From assembly GCF_003309065.1 (NCBI RefSeq), contig NZ_POAF01000005.1:248001-312000 (forward strand): 64,000 nt of DNA, given 5' to 3'. Each line of letters begins with the position of its first letter. Positions within the stretch are counted from its first letter, which is position 1. A model generated the notes under the pieces. That model did no database searches and was not told where the DNA came from. It saw only the letters and a program-made list of their open reading frames with translations. The position numbers were made by a program, and so were the translations under genes. Shown piece by piece: positions 33,920 through 42,662 of the stretch. The stretch comes from Glutamicibacter soli. GTDB lineage: Bacteria > Actinomycetota > Actinomycetes > Actinomycetales > Micrococcaceae.

Positions 33920-34726
33920 GTGAAACGCATCGCTCCCCTGCTGGCCACCGCCGCCGCCCTTGCCCTGACGCTGAGCGCCTGCGGCGGATCCCCGGACAGC
34001 GGCGGCACCCCCGATGAAGCGGGCGCCTCCGCGCTGCAGAAGGTCAAGGACGCCGGCGTGCTGACCGTGGGCACCGAAGGCACCTATCGCCCCTTCTCCT
34101 ACAATGAGGGCTCCGAGCTGACCGGCTACGACGTGGAGGTCATCAAGGCGGTCGGCGAGAAGATGGGTGTCGAGGTCAAGTTCCAGCAGACCCAGTGGGA
34201 TGCGATCTTCGCCGGGCTGGACGCCGGGCGCTTCGACGTGATCGCCAACCAGGTCGCCATCAATCCCGAACGCGAAGCCAAGTACCTGTTCTCCGAGCCC
34301 TACACGGTCTCCACCGGCGTGATCGTCACCAAGAGCGACAACACGGACATCACCTCCTTCGAGTCGCTCAAGGGCAAGAAGACCGCGCAGTCGCTGACCA
34401 GCAACTACTACGAGACCGCGAAGGCCGCCGGCGCCACCGTGGAACCGGTGGAGGGCTGGGCCCAGGCGGTCACCCTGCTCAAGCAGGGCCGCGTGGATGC
34501 CACCGTCAACGACAAGCTGACCTTCCTGGACGCGCAGAAGACGCACCCGGATGACAGCATCAAGATCGCCGCCGAGGCCGAGGACAAGACCGATTCGGCC
34601 GTCGCGCTGCGCAAGGACGCCACCGACCTGCAGGAGGCCATCAACACGGCTCTGGACTCCCTGCGCGCCGACGGCGAACTGGCGAAGATCTCCGAGAAAT
34701 ACTTTGGCGAGGACGTCAGCAAGTAG
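33920..34726 (+). CDS. Amino acid ABC transporter substrate-binding lipoprotein
   Basis: A 268-residue extracellular solute receptor anchored by a lipid. The N-terminal signal ends in the lipobox LTLSAC (Cys21), then a GS-rich linker. The mature part starts VLTVGTEGTYRPFSY and contains GYDVEVIKAVGEKMG (about 71-85), ANQVAINPEREAKYLFSEPY and NYYETAKAAGATVEPV. The pattern fits family-3 receptors for polar amino acids, closest to cystine-binding TcyA-type proteins. The start is GTG after GAGGTCATC. First gene of an operon with its permease and ATPase. Confidence 0.9.
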   Translation: MKRIAPLLATAAALALTLSACGGSPDSGGTPDEAGASALQKVKDAGVLTVGTEGTYRPFSYNEGSELTGYDVEVIKAVGEKMGVEVKFQQTQWDAIFAGLDAGRFDVIANQVAINPEREAKYLFSEPYTVSTGVIVTKSDNTDITSFESLKGKKTAQSLTSNYYETAKAAGATVEPVEGWAQAVTLLKQGRVDATVNDKLTFLDAQKTHPDDSIKIAAEAEDKTDSAVALRKDATDLQEAINTALDSLRADGELAKISEKYFGEDVSK

Positions 34727-34745
34727 CGACCGGCTTCCCAGTAGA

Positions 34746-34785
34746 CTGGCTCCACACGTAGCACGCGTGGAGCCGGTTTCATTTT
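34746..34785 (+). terminator. Intra-operon hairpin after the receptor gene
   Basis: CTGGCTCCAC pairs with GTGGAGCCGG, followed by TTTCATTTTT. It looks like a leaky terminator that would lower permease/ATPase transcripts relative to the receptor and protect the receptor mRNA. Confidence 0.7.
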
Positions 34786-34801
34786 TCGCAAAAGGTGACC
34801 C

Positions 34802-35467
34802 ATGGACTCGAATTGGCAGTTGTTCCTCGACTCGCTCTGGCCGCTGACCCAGGCCGCGATCACCGCCAGCATTCCGCTGGCCGTCATCAGCTTCGCCATC
34901 GGCCTGGCCGTGGCGCTGCTCATGGCGCTGATGCGGATCAGCGGCAGCAAGGTGCTCTCCTCGGTCGCCCGCGTCTACATCTCGATCATCCGCGGCACTC
35001 CCCTGCTGGTGCAGCTGTTCGTGATCTTCTACGGCATGCCCTCGATCGGGCTGACCATCGACCCGTGGCCCAGCGCCATCATCGTGTTCAGCCTGAACAC
35101 CGGCGGCTACTGCGCCGAGATCCTGCGCGCCGCAATCCTCTCGGTCCCGGCCGGGCAGTGGGAGGCAGGCTACACCGTCGGCATGTCACGCACCCGCACG
35201 CTGTACCGCATCATCCTGCCCCAGGCCGCCCGCGTCGCGGTGCCGCCGCTATCCAACTCGTTCATCTCCCTGGTCAAGGACACCTCGCTGGCCTCGATCA
35301 TCCTGGTCGGCGAGATGTTCCGCAAGGCGCAGGAAATCACCGCAGTGACCTTCGAATTCATGCTGCTGTACTGCACCGCGGCCGGCATCTACTGGGTCAT
35401 CTGCCTGCTGCTCTCCGCCCTGCAGAATTCACTGGAAGGAAGGCTTGAAAAGCATGTCGCCAAGTAA
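34802..35467 (+). CDS. Amino acid ABC transporter permease
   Basis: A 221-residue inner-membrane permease of the HisM/GlnP type with five hydrophobic segments. The coupling (EAA) loop reads EAGYTVGMSRTRTLYRIILPQAARVAVPPL (about 120-149), and the N-terminal signature is RGTPLLVQLFVIFYG (about 64-78). It starts with ATG after AAAGGTGACCC. It overlaps the ATPase gene by 14 bp, so the two are translationally coupled. A single permease gene implies a homodimer. Confidence 0.93.
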   Translation: MDSNWQLFLDSLWPLTQAAITASIPLAVISFAIGLAVALLMALMRISGSKVLSSVARVYISIIRGTPLLVQLFVIFYGMPSIGLTIDPWPSAIIVFSLNTGGYCAEILRAAILSVPAGQWEAGYTVGMSRTRTLYRIILPQAARVAVPPLSNSFISLVKDTSLASIILVGEMFRKAQEITAVTFEFMLLYCTAAGIYWVICLLLSALQNSLEGRLEKHVAK

Positions 35468-36227
35468 CCAGGCCGCAAGCCTGCTGACCGTCACCGGCCT
35501 GCACAAGTCCTTCGGGGCGAACCAGGTGCTCAAGGGCATCGACTTCACGGTGCACACCGGCGAGGTGGTGGCGTTGATCGGGCCCTCGGGATCCGGCAAG
35601 ACCACCGCGCTACGCTGCCTGAACGGACTGGAGATCCCGGATGCCTGCACCGTCGCCTTCGCCGGCGGCCCCGAGGTCGCCTTCAGCGCGGGCTTCAAGC
35701 CGAAGCAGGCGCAGATCCTGCGCCAGCGCTCGGCCATGGTTTTCCAGGGCCACCATCTCTTCCCGCACCTGAGCGTGCTGCAGAACGTGACCGTCGGCCC
35801 GCTGGAGGTGCAGAAGCGCCCGCGCGCCGAGGTCATGGAGCAAGCCACGGCGCTGCTGGCCCGCGTCGGGCTGGCGGACAAGGCCCAGGCCTACCCGAAT
35901 TCGCTCTCCGGCGGCCAGCAGCAGCGCGTGGGCATCGTGCGCGCGCTGATGCTCAAGCCCGACCTGCTGCTCTTCGACGAGCCGACCAGCGCGCTGGACC
36001 CGGAGCTGGTCGGCGAGGTGCTGGTGGTCATCAAGGAGCTGGCCCAGGAAGGCTGGTCGATGGTGCTGGTGACCCACGAGCTGGCCTTCGCCCGGGACGT
36101 CGCGGACACCGTGGTGTTCATGGACGGCGGGGTCGCGGTGGAAACCGGGCCCGCCTCCCAGGTGCTCGCCGCGCCGCAGAACCCGCGCACCCAGGCCTTC
36201 GTCCAGCGTCTGCTGCACCCCTTTTAG
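35454..36227 (+). CDS. Amino acid ABC transporter ATP-binding protein
   Basis: A 257-residue ATPase. Walker A GPSGSGKTT (about 42-50), Q-loop FQGHHLFPHL, signature [15 protein letters not shown] (about 150), Walker B LLLFDEPTSALDPE and switch His in VLVTHEL. It energises the importer encoded by the two upstream genes. The frame can start three codons earlier at a TTG, but the ATG at 35454 is preferred. The insertion around CTVAFAGGPEVAFSAGF, before the Q-loop, is typical of the polar amino acid branch. Confidence 0.92.
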   Translation: MSPSNQAASLLTVTGLHKSFGANQVLKGIDFTVHTGEVVALIGPSGSGKTTALRCLNGLEIPDACTVAFAGGPEVAFSAGFKPKQAQILRQRSAMVFQGHHLFPHLSVLQNVTVGPLEVQKRPRAEVMEQATALLARVGLADKAQAYPNSLSGGQQQRVGIVRALMLKPDLLLFDEPTSALDPELVGEVLVVIKELAQEGWSMVLVTHELAFARDVADTVVFMDGGVAVETGPASQVLAAPQNPRTQAFVQRLLHPF

Positions 36228-36267
36228 AGGCTCACCGGTTCCCATGCCAGCCGCGGAATTTCTGCAT

Positions 36268-36273
36268 TAGGCT
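36268..36273 (+). promoter_or_regulatory. -10 element of the HerA-like gene; fixes the start
   Basis: TAGGCT, then six bases (ATGGCT), then ATG at 36280. If this is the -10, the ATG at 36274 lies before the transcription start and cannot be used. Confidence 0.5.
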
Positions 36274-36279
36274 ATGGCT

Positions 36280-38010
36280 ATGGAATCCGCGCTGCTGACA
36301 AACCTGATCAACGGGTACGCCTTCACCACCGACTGCCTGGAGCTGGGCGCTGCGATCGTCGACGGGGCCGCGCGCCCCGAGGCACAGGTCCGCGTACCGC
36401 TGTCGATGCTCAACCGCCACGGCCTGATCGCCGGAGCCACCGGCACCGGCAAGACCGTGACCCTGCAGGTGATGGCAGAGCAGCTGGCGGTCGCCGGCGT
36501 ACCGGTGTTCCTGGCCGACCTCAAGGGCGACCTCAGCGGCCTGGCCCAGCCGGCCGAACCCAGCGCGAAGCTCGACGAGCGCCTGGCCGGCATCGGGCAC
36601 CGCTTCACCGCCCGGTCCAACAAGGTCGAATTCCTGGTCCTGGGCCAAGGCCCCGGCGGCATCCCGGTGCGCGCCACTGTGGACTCCTTCGGCCCCATCC
36701 TGCTGGCCCGCGTGCTGGAGCTGAACGAGACCCAGGAGCAGGTCCTGCAACTGGTGTTCCACTACGCCGACACCCGCAAGCTGCCGCTGGATGACCTCAA
36801 GGACCTGAAGTCGGTGCTGGAATTCCTGCTCGGTCCCGAAGGCAAGGAAGACCTGCGCTCGCTGGGCGGGGTCTCCCCAGCCAGCGCCTCGGTGATCCTG
36901 CGCGGGCTGACCATCCTGCAGGCCCAGGGCATGGACCCGTTTTTCGGGCAGCCCGAATTCGACACCGCAGACCTGCTGCGCAGCGAGGGCACCGGGATCA
37001 TCAGCGTGCTGGAGCTCCCCGCGCCGAACCGCCAGCCGCTGCTGTTCTCCACCTTCCTCATGTGGCTGCTCGCTGACCTGTTCGACGAGCTGCCCGAAGC
37101 CGGGGACCTGGACAAACCCAAGCTGGTGTTCTTCCTGGACGAGGCGCACCTGCTATTCAAGGGGGCCTCCAAGGCCTTCACCGAGGCCGTCATCTCCACC
37201 GTCCGGCTGATCCGTTCCAAGGGTGTGGGCCTGTTCTTCATCTCGCAGTCCCCCGCCGACCTGCCCGACGAGGTGCTGGCGCAGCTGGGTACCCGGGTGC
37301 AGCACGCGGTGCGCGTGTTCACTCCCAAGGACGCCGAAGCGCTCAAGGAGGTCATGGGCACCTTCCCGGCCGGCGAACTGGACTTGAAGACCGCGCTCAC
37401 CCAGGCAGGCGTGGGTGAGGCAGTGATCACGGTGCTCGGCGAGAAGGGCGTGCCGACCCCCGCCGCGTGGACGCGGCTGTCTTCCCCGGGCTCGCGCATC
37501 GGCCCGGCCGACGCCTCGGTGGTCTCCGGCATCATCGCCGCTTCCGCTCTGGCGGCCAGGTACTCCACCGCGCTGGACCGCGATTCGGCCCATGAAATGC
37601 TCACCGGGCAGCCCGCTGCCGCCCAACCGGCCCAAGCGCAGCCTGCCGCGCAGCCCGCCAACCAGCCCGGCACCCCGGAGCCGGCGTCCGCGAGCTCGCA
37701 GGGCGGGCCGGCGACCAGCGCTGACATCGACGAGGAAGCCCGGCGCATCGCCGAGTCCATCCTGGGCAAACCCACCACGGTGCCGGCCAGCGACTTCCCG
37801 ATGCCGGACTACCAGCAGGGCCCGGAGCCCGAACCTGCCCCGCGCTCCCGCCGCAAGGATTCGACACCGCAGGACTCGACCTCCTCGCGGCGCCCTGCCG
37901 AGCGCACGCAGAGCAGCGAGCTGATGGATTTCGCGTTGGATGCGGCGAACATGCTCGGGCGCGAGGTGCTGCGCGGCATGTTCGGCACCCGCAAGCGCAA
38001 ACGGCGGTGA
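36280..38010 (+). CDS. HerA-like ATPase (DUF853 family)
   Basis: A 576-residue ATPase. A Walker A GATGTGKTVTLQ lies near residues 50-61 and a Walker B LVFFLDEAHLLFKG near 285-298. An FISQSPADLPDEVLAQLGTRVQHAVRVFTPKD stretch (about 320-352) contains the sensor region of FtsK/HerA ATPases. From about 445 the chain is Ala/Pro/Gln rich and probably disordered, then a short basic C-terminus. DUF853 proteins resemble the archaeal DNA-translocating HerA but are usually encoded alone; no NurA-like nuclease is adjacent. The real role is unknown. The start is set by the leaderless -10. Confidence 0.88.
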   Translation: MESALLTNLINGYAFTTDCLELGAAIVDGAARPEAQVRVPLSMLNRHGLIAGATGTGKTVTLQVMAEQLAVAGVPVFLADLKGDLSGLAQPAEPSAKLDERLAGIGHRFTARSNKVEFLVLGQGPGGIPVRATVDSFGPILLARVLELNETQEQVLQLVFHYADTRKLPLDDLKDLKSVLEFLLGPEGKEDLRSLGGVSPASASVILRGLTILQAQGMDPFFGQPEFDTADLLRSEGTGIISVLELPAPNRQPLLFSTFLMWLLADLFDELPEAGDLDKPKLVFFLDEAHLLFKGASKAFTEAVISTVRLIRSKGVGLFFISQSPADLPDEVLAQLGTRVQHAVRVFTPKDAEALKEVMGTFPAGELDLKTALTQAGVGEAVITVLGEKGVPTPAAWTRLSSPGSRIGPADASVVSGIIAASALAARYSTALDRDSAHEMLTGQPAAAQPAQAQPAAQPANQPGTPEPASASSQGGPATSADIDEEARRIAESILGKPTTVPASDFPMPDYQQGPEPEPAPRSRRKDSTPQDSTSSRRPAERTQSSELMDFALDAANMLGREVLRGMFGTRKRKRR

Positions 38011-38068
38011 AACACCGCAATAAGTAGCCCGGTTTCAGGGTCGGCGGTGAAAACCGATAGCCTGAGAC

Positions 38069-39094
38069 GTGATGAATTCTCGTACCTCAGCGCCCGTCAC
38101 CGCTTCGCGCATCGCCGTGCGGTGGGCCATTGCCGCCGTTGTCGTCATAGCCCTGCTGGTCGGCGGCGCGCTGGCCGCCAACCGCCTGCTCTTCTCCCCG
38201 CAAAAGCAGGTCGCCTTGCTGCAGCAGTACCTGGCCGCGGGCGACGGCGCCCATGCGCTGGGCCTCATGCAGGCCACGGTGCCCCAGGGCGACGCGGTCG
38301 CGCTGGACGGCGAGGTGCTCAAGCGCACCCAGGAAGGCATCACCGACTTCACCGTCGACGCCGCCGTGCCCAGCGAGCAGGATCCGGATCTGCGCCAGGT
38401 CACCGCGCACTACAAGGCCGCCGGGGTGGAGAAGGAGTCCACCTACACACTGCGCCACACCGGCAAGAACTGGCTGTTCTTCGACACCTGGGCCTTCGAG
38501 CCATCCACGCTGCCGACGGTGCAGATCAAGGCGAACACTGTCAACGAGGTCAACGTCAACCAGCAGGCCATCCCGCTGAAGGCCGGCACCAGCACGCTGC
38601 CGGTGTTCTACCCGGCGGTGCTCGACGCCAGCTTCAGCACCAAGAACTTCGAGGCGGATACCCGCGGCGTGGTGGTCACCGGGGTCGGCAAGCAGCCGGT
38701 GCAGATCGCGCTGAAGACCCAGCCGACCAAGGAATTCATCGCCTCCATCAGCGCCAAGGTCAAGAAGTACCTCGACGGCTGCGCCACGCAGCAGGTGCTC
38801 ATGCCCTCGGGCTGCCCGTTCGCCTACAACACCACCGCCCGGGTGGATTCCTCCTCGATCAAGTGGTCCATCGACAAATACCCGACCATCGATGTCAGCT
38901 ACTACAACGGCGCCTGGATCCTGGCCCCGCTGGAGGTCAAGGCCAGCGTGAATCTGGTGGAGCAGGACCTGCGCACCGGCGCCAAGGAAGCGAAGAAGGT
39001 CACCGAGAAGTTCTCCTTCACCGCGCACCTGACCACCAGCACCACCGAGGTCTCCGTGTCCCCGGTGGCCGGCGGCGAGCAGGCCGCCCGCTAG
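38069..39094 (+). CDS. Membrane-anchored extracytoplasmic protein, unknown function
   Basis: A 341-residue protein. One N-terminal hydrophobic segment (VRWAIAAVVVIALLVGGALAANRLL, about 18-42) anchors it, and the rest is soluble and probably outside the cell. The exported part looks like two beta-rich halves. One carries LLQQYLAAGDGAHALGLMQATVP and the other has a cysteine pair, CATQQVLMPSGC, near residue 240. The family is not one I can name; it resembles actinobacterial proteins with repeated NTF2/DUF4878-like folds. The start is GTG at 38069, with TAGCCT five bases upstream. It converges with an MFS gene. Confidence 0.6.
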   Translation: MMNSRTSAPVTASRIAVRWAIAAVVVIALLVGGALAANRLLFSPQKQVALLQQYLAAGDGAHALGLMQATVPQGDAVALDGEVLKRTQEGITDFTVDAAVPSEQDPDLRQVTAHYKAAGVEKESTYTLRHTGKNWLFFDTWAFEPSTLPTVQIKANTVNEVNVNQQAIPLKAGTSTLPVFYPAVLDASFSTKNFEADTRGVVVTGVGKQPVQIALKTQPTKEFIASISAKVKKYLDGCATQQVLMPSGCPFAYNTTARVDSSSIKWSIDKYPTIDVSYYNGAWILAPLEVKASVNLVEQDLRTGAKEAKKVTEKFSFTAHLTTSTTEVSVSPVAGGEQAAR

Positions 39095-39127
39095 CCTGCG
39101 GCCCGGCCGGCGGCCAGCGCGCGGCAG

Positions 39128-40381
39128 CTAGCGCAGGTTCAGCATTTCGCGGATCTGCGCGCGCAGCGGCACCGCGTCGTGGCGGAACTTCTGCCAGGCA
39201 ACCAGCGCCGCGATGCTCGCGGCCAGCGACAGCCCGGCACCGATGGACACCGCCACCCGCACCCCCAGCTCCTCGGCCAGCCAGCCGATCAGCGGCGAGC
39301 CGATCGGGGTGCCGCCCATGACCACCATCAGGTACAGCGCCAGCACGCGCGCCCGGTATTGGGCCGGCACCGAGGTCTGCACCATGGTGTTGCAGCTGTT
39401 TAGGAAGGTCAGCGACGCCAGCCCCACCGGCACCAGCATGATGCCGAAGAGCACGTAGTTCGGCATCCAGGCGCTGGCCAGCGCGGAAATGCCGAAGGCG
39501 ATGCCGCCGCCGATCAGGTAGCGCCAGCGCGGGCTGGAGCGCCGGGCGGCCAGCAGCGCGCCGCCGAAGGTGCCCACCGCCATGATGCTGCCCAGGATGC
39601 CGAATTCGCCGGCGCCCACCCCGAAGGCCTCGGTGGCCATCATCGCGTTGGTCATCTGGAAGTTCAGCCCGAAGGTGCCGATCACGAACGCGAGCCCGAA
39701 GATCAGCAGCAGGTCGCGCCGGCCCTTCACGTAGCGGAATCCCTCGCGCACCTGCCCGCGCTCGCGCTTGACCGGCTTGGCCGGGTGCAGCTGGCCCTTG
39801 CGCATGAACACCAGCGAGGAGATCACCGCCAGGAACGAGGCGCCGTTGACTAAGAACGCCGGGCCGGTGCCGAAGGTGGCGATCACCGCGCCGGCCACGC
39901 CGGGGCCGGCAAGCCGGGCCAGGTTGAAGTTCGCGCTGTTCAGCGCCACCGCGTTGGCCAGATGGGTGCCCGGGACGATCTCGGAGACGAAGGCCTGGCG
40001 GGCCGGGGCGTCGAACGCTGAACCGATGCCCAGCAGGGTGGCCAGGATGTACACGTGCCACAGCGCCGCGGTCTCGGTGACCACCAGCAGGCCCAGCACG
40101 ATCGCGCACAGGCCCATGAACGCCTGGGTCATGATCAGCAGCCGACGCTTGTTGAAGCGGTCGGCGACCAGCCCCGCATAGGGACCGAGCAGCAGGATCG
40201 GCAGGAACTGCAGGCCGGTGGTGATGCCGGTGGCAGTGCCGTCGTTGTCGGTGAGGACCGTGAGCACCAGCCAGTCCTGCGCCACGCGCTGCATCCAGGT
40301 GCCGATGTTGGAGACCAGCGCGCCCGCCACCCAGTTGCGGTAGTTGGGTATTTCCAGAGCCCGGAACATTTGCGATGCCAT
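39128..40381 (-). CDS. MFS transporter, probable exporter (MFS_3 type)
   Basis: A 417-residue permease with 12 hydrophobic segments. The opening FRALEIPNYRNWVAGALVSNIGTWMQRVAQDWLVL (about 6-40) and LLLGPYAGLVADRFNKRRLLIMTQ are typical of the MFS_3/EntS-like group that exports siderophores or drugs. The MFS loop motif D-x2-NKRR is present. The frame is open to 40429, but an ATG at 40381 gives the family N-terminus without a Gly-rich leader. The start is uncertain because no ideal ribosome-binding site is close. Substrate unknown. Confidence 0.85.
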   Translation of the reverse strand: MASQMFRALEIPNYRNWVAGALVSNIGTWMQRVAQDWLVLTVLTDNDGTATGITTGLQFLPILLLGPYAGLVADRFNKRRLLIMTQAFMGLCAIVLGLLVVTETAALWHVYILATLLGIGSAFDAPARQAFVSEIVPGTHLANAVALNSANFNLARLAGPGVAGAVIATFGTGPAFLVNGASFLAVISSLVFMRKGQLHPAKPVKRERGQVREGFRYVKGRRDLLLIFGLAFVIGTFGLNFQMTNAMMATEAFGVGAGEFGILGSIMAVGTFGGALLAARRSSPRWRYLIGGGIAFGISALASAWMPNYVLFGIMLVPVGLASLTFLNSCNTMVQTSVPAQYRARVLALYLMVVMGGTPIGSPLIGWLAEELGVRVAVSIGAGLSLAASIAALVAWQKFRHDAVPLRAQIREMLNLR

Positions 40382-40510
40382 CAGTATCTGCCGGATCCCT
40401 CCGGCGCCTCCCGCATCCAGTCTAGCCATGCGTGCGCCGGACTTGCTGAGGTTTCCTCATATTTCTCTTCCGGGGCGCTTGCGGGGCAACCACCGGGACC
40501 CCGTTGAATG

Positions 40511-40553
40511 CCCGATGCCGGCCCCGCTCGCGGTGAGCGGGGCCGGCATCGGG
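40511..40553 (-). terminator. Terminator of the thioredoxin/NHL gene
   Basis: A perfect 19-bp stem CCCGATGCCGGCCCCGCTC with its complement, loop GCGGT, lies 25 bp past the stop. No clear T run follows, but the stem is very stable. Confidence 0.7.
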
Positions 40554-40578
40554 ACGGGCCTGGGAGCCTGGCGGCAGG

Positions 40579-42486
40579 CTAGTTCACGCCGCGCAGGTCA
40601 AGCTGCAGCTCGTTCTCGCCCTCGGCGTCCAGCAGCACCGGGATGCCCCAGTCCTGCTGGTACAGGTGGCAGGCCGCGTGGTCCGGGATCTCGCCGCCTG
40701 GCTCGCCGTCGCAGGCGGCCGCGCGGGCGGTGATGTGCAGGACGCCCTCGGCAACCTGCGGGTTCAGGCTCAGCGTGCGGGTCAGGCCGGTGGAGGTGCC
40801 CGCGCCGTCGAGGATCAGCTCCTCGGGGCTGGCGGAGATCTTCAACTGGGTCGGATCTCCCCAGCGGTCATCGAGCTTCTGGCCCTTCGGCGCGGCGAAG
40901 CGCACCTGGATCGCGTGGGCCCCTGCCTGCACCCGGGTCTTGGGGCGCTGGGTCTGGCTGGCGCCCTCGTCGATGACCAGCGCCTCGGCGGGGATCGGGA
41001 TGCGCACCAGCTGGTGGGTGTTGGTCTCCACCACCAGCAGCACCGGGTCGCCGTCCACGGAAGCGTCCACCAGCACGTCGGCCGGCTCCTTCAAGCCCTT
41101 GGCCAGGGTGGAGACGGTGTTGGTCGACGGGTCGAAGCGGCGCACCGCGCCGTTGTAGGAGTCGGCGATCGCGATCGAGCCGTCCGGCAGCACCGCCACG
41201 CCCAGCGGGTGCTGCAGGCGCGCCTGCTCGGCTGCGCCGTCGCGGAAGCCGAAGTCGAACAGGCCCGCGCCGATCGCGGTGTGCACGGCCACGGCGTGCC
41301 CTTCGGAAATCTCGATGCGGCGCAGCGCGCTGGTCTCCGAGTCGGCCACCCACACGTCCGCCCCGGCCAGGGCCAGGCCCGAAGGCTGGGCGAACCACGC
41401 CTCGGTGGGCTCGCCGTCGGCCAAGCCCTCCAGGCCGCTGCCGGCGAAGACCGACACGGCGCACGTGCGCGGGTCGAAGGCGAAGATCTGGTGGGTGCCG
41501 GCCATCGCGATGACCACCAGGCCCGATGGGTGGTAGAGCACGTCCCACGGGGAGGAGAGCGAAATGTTCAGCGCGTCGGTGCCCAGCTGCGTGGGCTGCT
41601 GCGCGCTGCGCGCGGTGTCCGCATCCAGCAGGCGCTGCACGCCGTTGCCGGCCAGCGTACCCACCGCGCCGGTGGACAGGTTGACCGAGCGCAGGCGGTG
41701 GTTCACGGTGTCGGCGACGATCACGTCGTAGCCAACTTCTGCGGCAAGCTCCGCCGGCAGCGCGGTCAGCCCCTGCAGCTCGTTGAACTGCGCGGTGTCC
41801 GCGTCGCCGTCCGCGTAGCCCTTCACGCCGGCGCCGATGGTGCGCACCAGCTGCAGGTCGGCGGTCAGCTCCACCAGGCGGTGGTGGCCCGAATCTCCCA
41901 CCAAGAAGTTGCCGTTGCCCAGCGAGATGGCCTTGCCCGGGAAGCGCAGGTCGCCTTCGCGGGCCTCGGGCGCCACGTAGGGGCCGTCGCCGCGGTGCAG
42001 GGTGCCCTTGGCCTCGTGCTCGGCGATCAGTTCCTCGATCAGCGAGCCCAGGCCCTGGGCGTGGCCCTCGCCGGAAAGGTGCGCGACGATGTAGCCCTCG
42101 GGATCCAGCACCACCAGGGTCGGCCAGGCGCGCGCGCCGTAGGCCTGCCAGGTCACCAGCTCCGGGTCGTCCAGCACCGGGTGGTGGATCTCGTAGCGCT
42201 CGACGGCGGCGGCCAGCGCCTCCGGGTCGGCTTCGTGCTCGAACTTCGGGGAGTGCACACCCACGGTGACCAGCACGTCGGAGTACTGCGCCTCCAGCGG
42301 GCGCAGCTCGTCGAGCACGTGCAGGCAGTTGATGCAGCAGAAGGTCCAGAAGTCCAGGATCACGATCTTGCCGCGCAGGGCTTCGAGGTCCAGCTGCTTG
42401 CCGCCGGTATTCAGCCAGTTGCGGCCCAGCAGTTCGCTGGCGCGGACCTTGTAGTTGGCTCGGACCGAATCGGAAGTGGCGCTCAT
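40579..42486 (-). CDS. Thioredoxin-like protein with NHL beta-propeller repeats
   Basis: A 635-residue protein. Residues about 20-175 form a thioredoxin/AhpC-like domain with the redox pair in FWTFCCINCLHVLDEL (Cys-Ile-Asn-Cys near 50-57) and a cis-Pro region RAWPTLVVLDPEG. NHL repeats follow, such as GDSGHHRLVELT, VADTVNHRLRSVN and IADSYNGAVRRFD. The C-terminal part binds as an unassigned beta domain. No signal peptide is visible, so it probably acts in the cytoplasm on disulfides. Homologues are called NHL domain-containing thioredoxin family proteins. It starts with ATG after AAAGGATGCCC. Confidence 0.85.
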   Translation of the reverse strand: MSATSDSVRANYKVRASELLGRNWLNTGGKQLDLEALRGKIVILDFWTFCCINCLHVLDELRPLEAQYSDVLVTVGVHSPKFEHEADPEALAAAVERYEIHHPVLDDPELVTWQAYGARAWPTLVVLDPEGYIVAHLSGEGHAQGLGSLIEELIAEHEAKGTLHRGDGPYVAPEAREGDLRFPGKAISLGNGNFLVGDSGHHRLVELTADLQLVRTIGAGVKGYADGDADTAQFNELQGLTALPAELAAEVGYDVIVADTVNHRLRSVNLSTGAVGTLAGNGVQRLLDADTARSAQQPTQLGTDALNISLSSPWDVLYHPSGLVVIAMAGTHQIFAFDPRTCAVSVFAGSGLEGLADGEPTEAWFAQPSGLALAGADVWVADSETSALRRIEISEGHAVAVHTAIGAGLFDFGFRDGAAEQARLQHPLGVAVLPDGSIAIADSYNGAVRRFDPSTNTVSTLAKGLKEPADVLVDASVDGDPVLLVVETNTHQLVRIPIPAEALVIDEGASQTQRPKTRVQAGAHAIQVRFAAPKGQKLDDRWGDPTQLKISASPEELILDGAGTSTGLTRTLSLNPQVAEGVLHITARAAACDGEPGGEIPDHAACHLYQQDWGIPVLLDAEGENELQLDLRGVN

Positions 42487-42662
42487 GGGCATCCTTTCGC
42501 AGTTGCCTGGGTGTGGCAGATTGTCTTCAATTATCCGCCACCGCACCGGTGGGGACTAAAGGTGTTAAGCAACGTTGAGTGCCGCCCCGGCAGGCGCCGG
42601 ATTCGACTCCTGCGCAGTGTAACCCGCGCGCGCCCGGCGGTATTCCCCGCGCGCCTGCGGCG

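Noticed and set aside
42560-42640. T-loop-like GGATTCGACTCC and nearby repeats suggesting a tRNA
   Set aside because: No matching acceptor, D-arm or anticodon arm can be drawn; probably coincidental.
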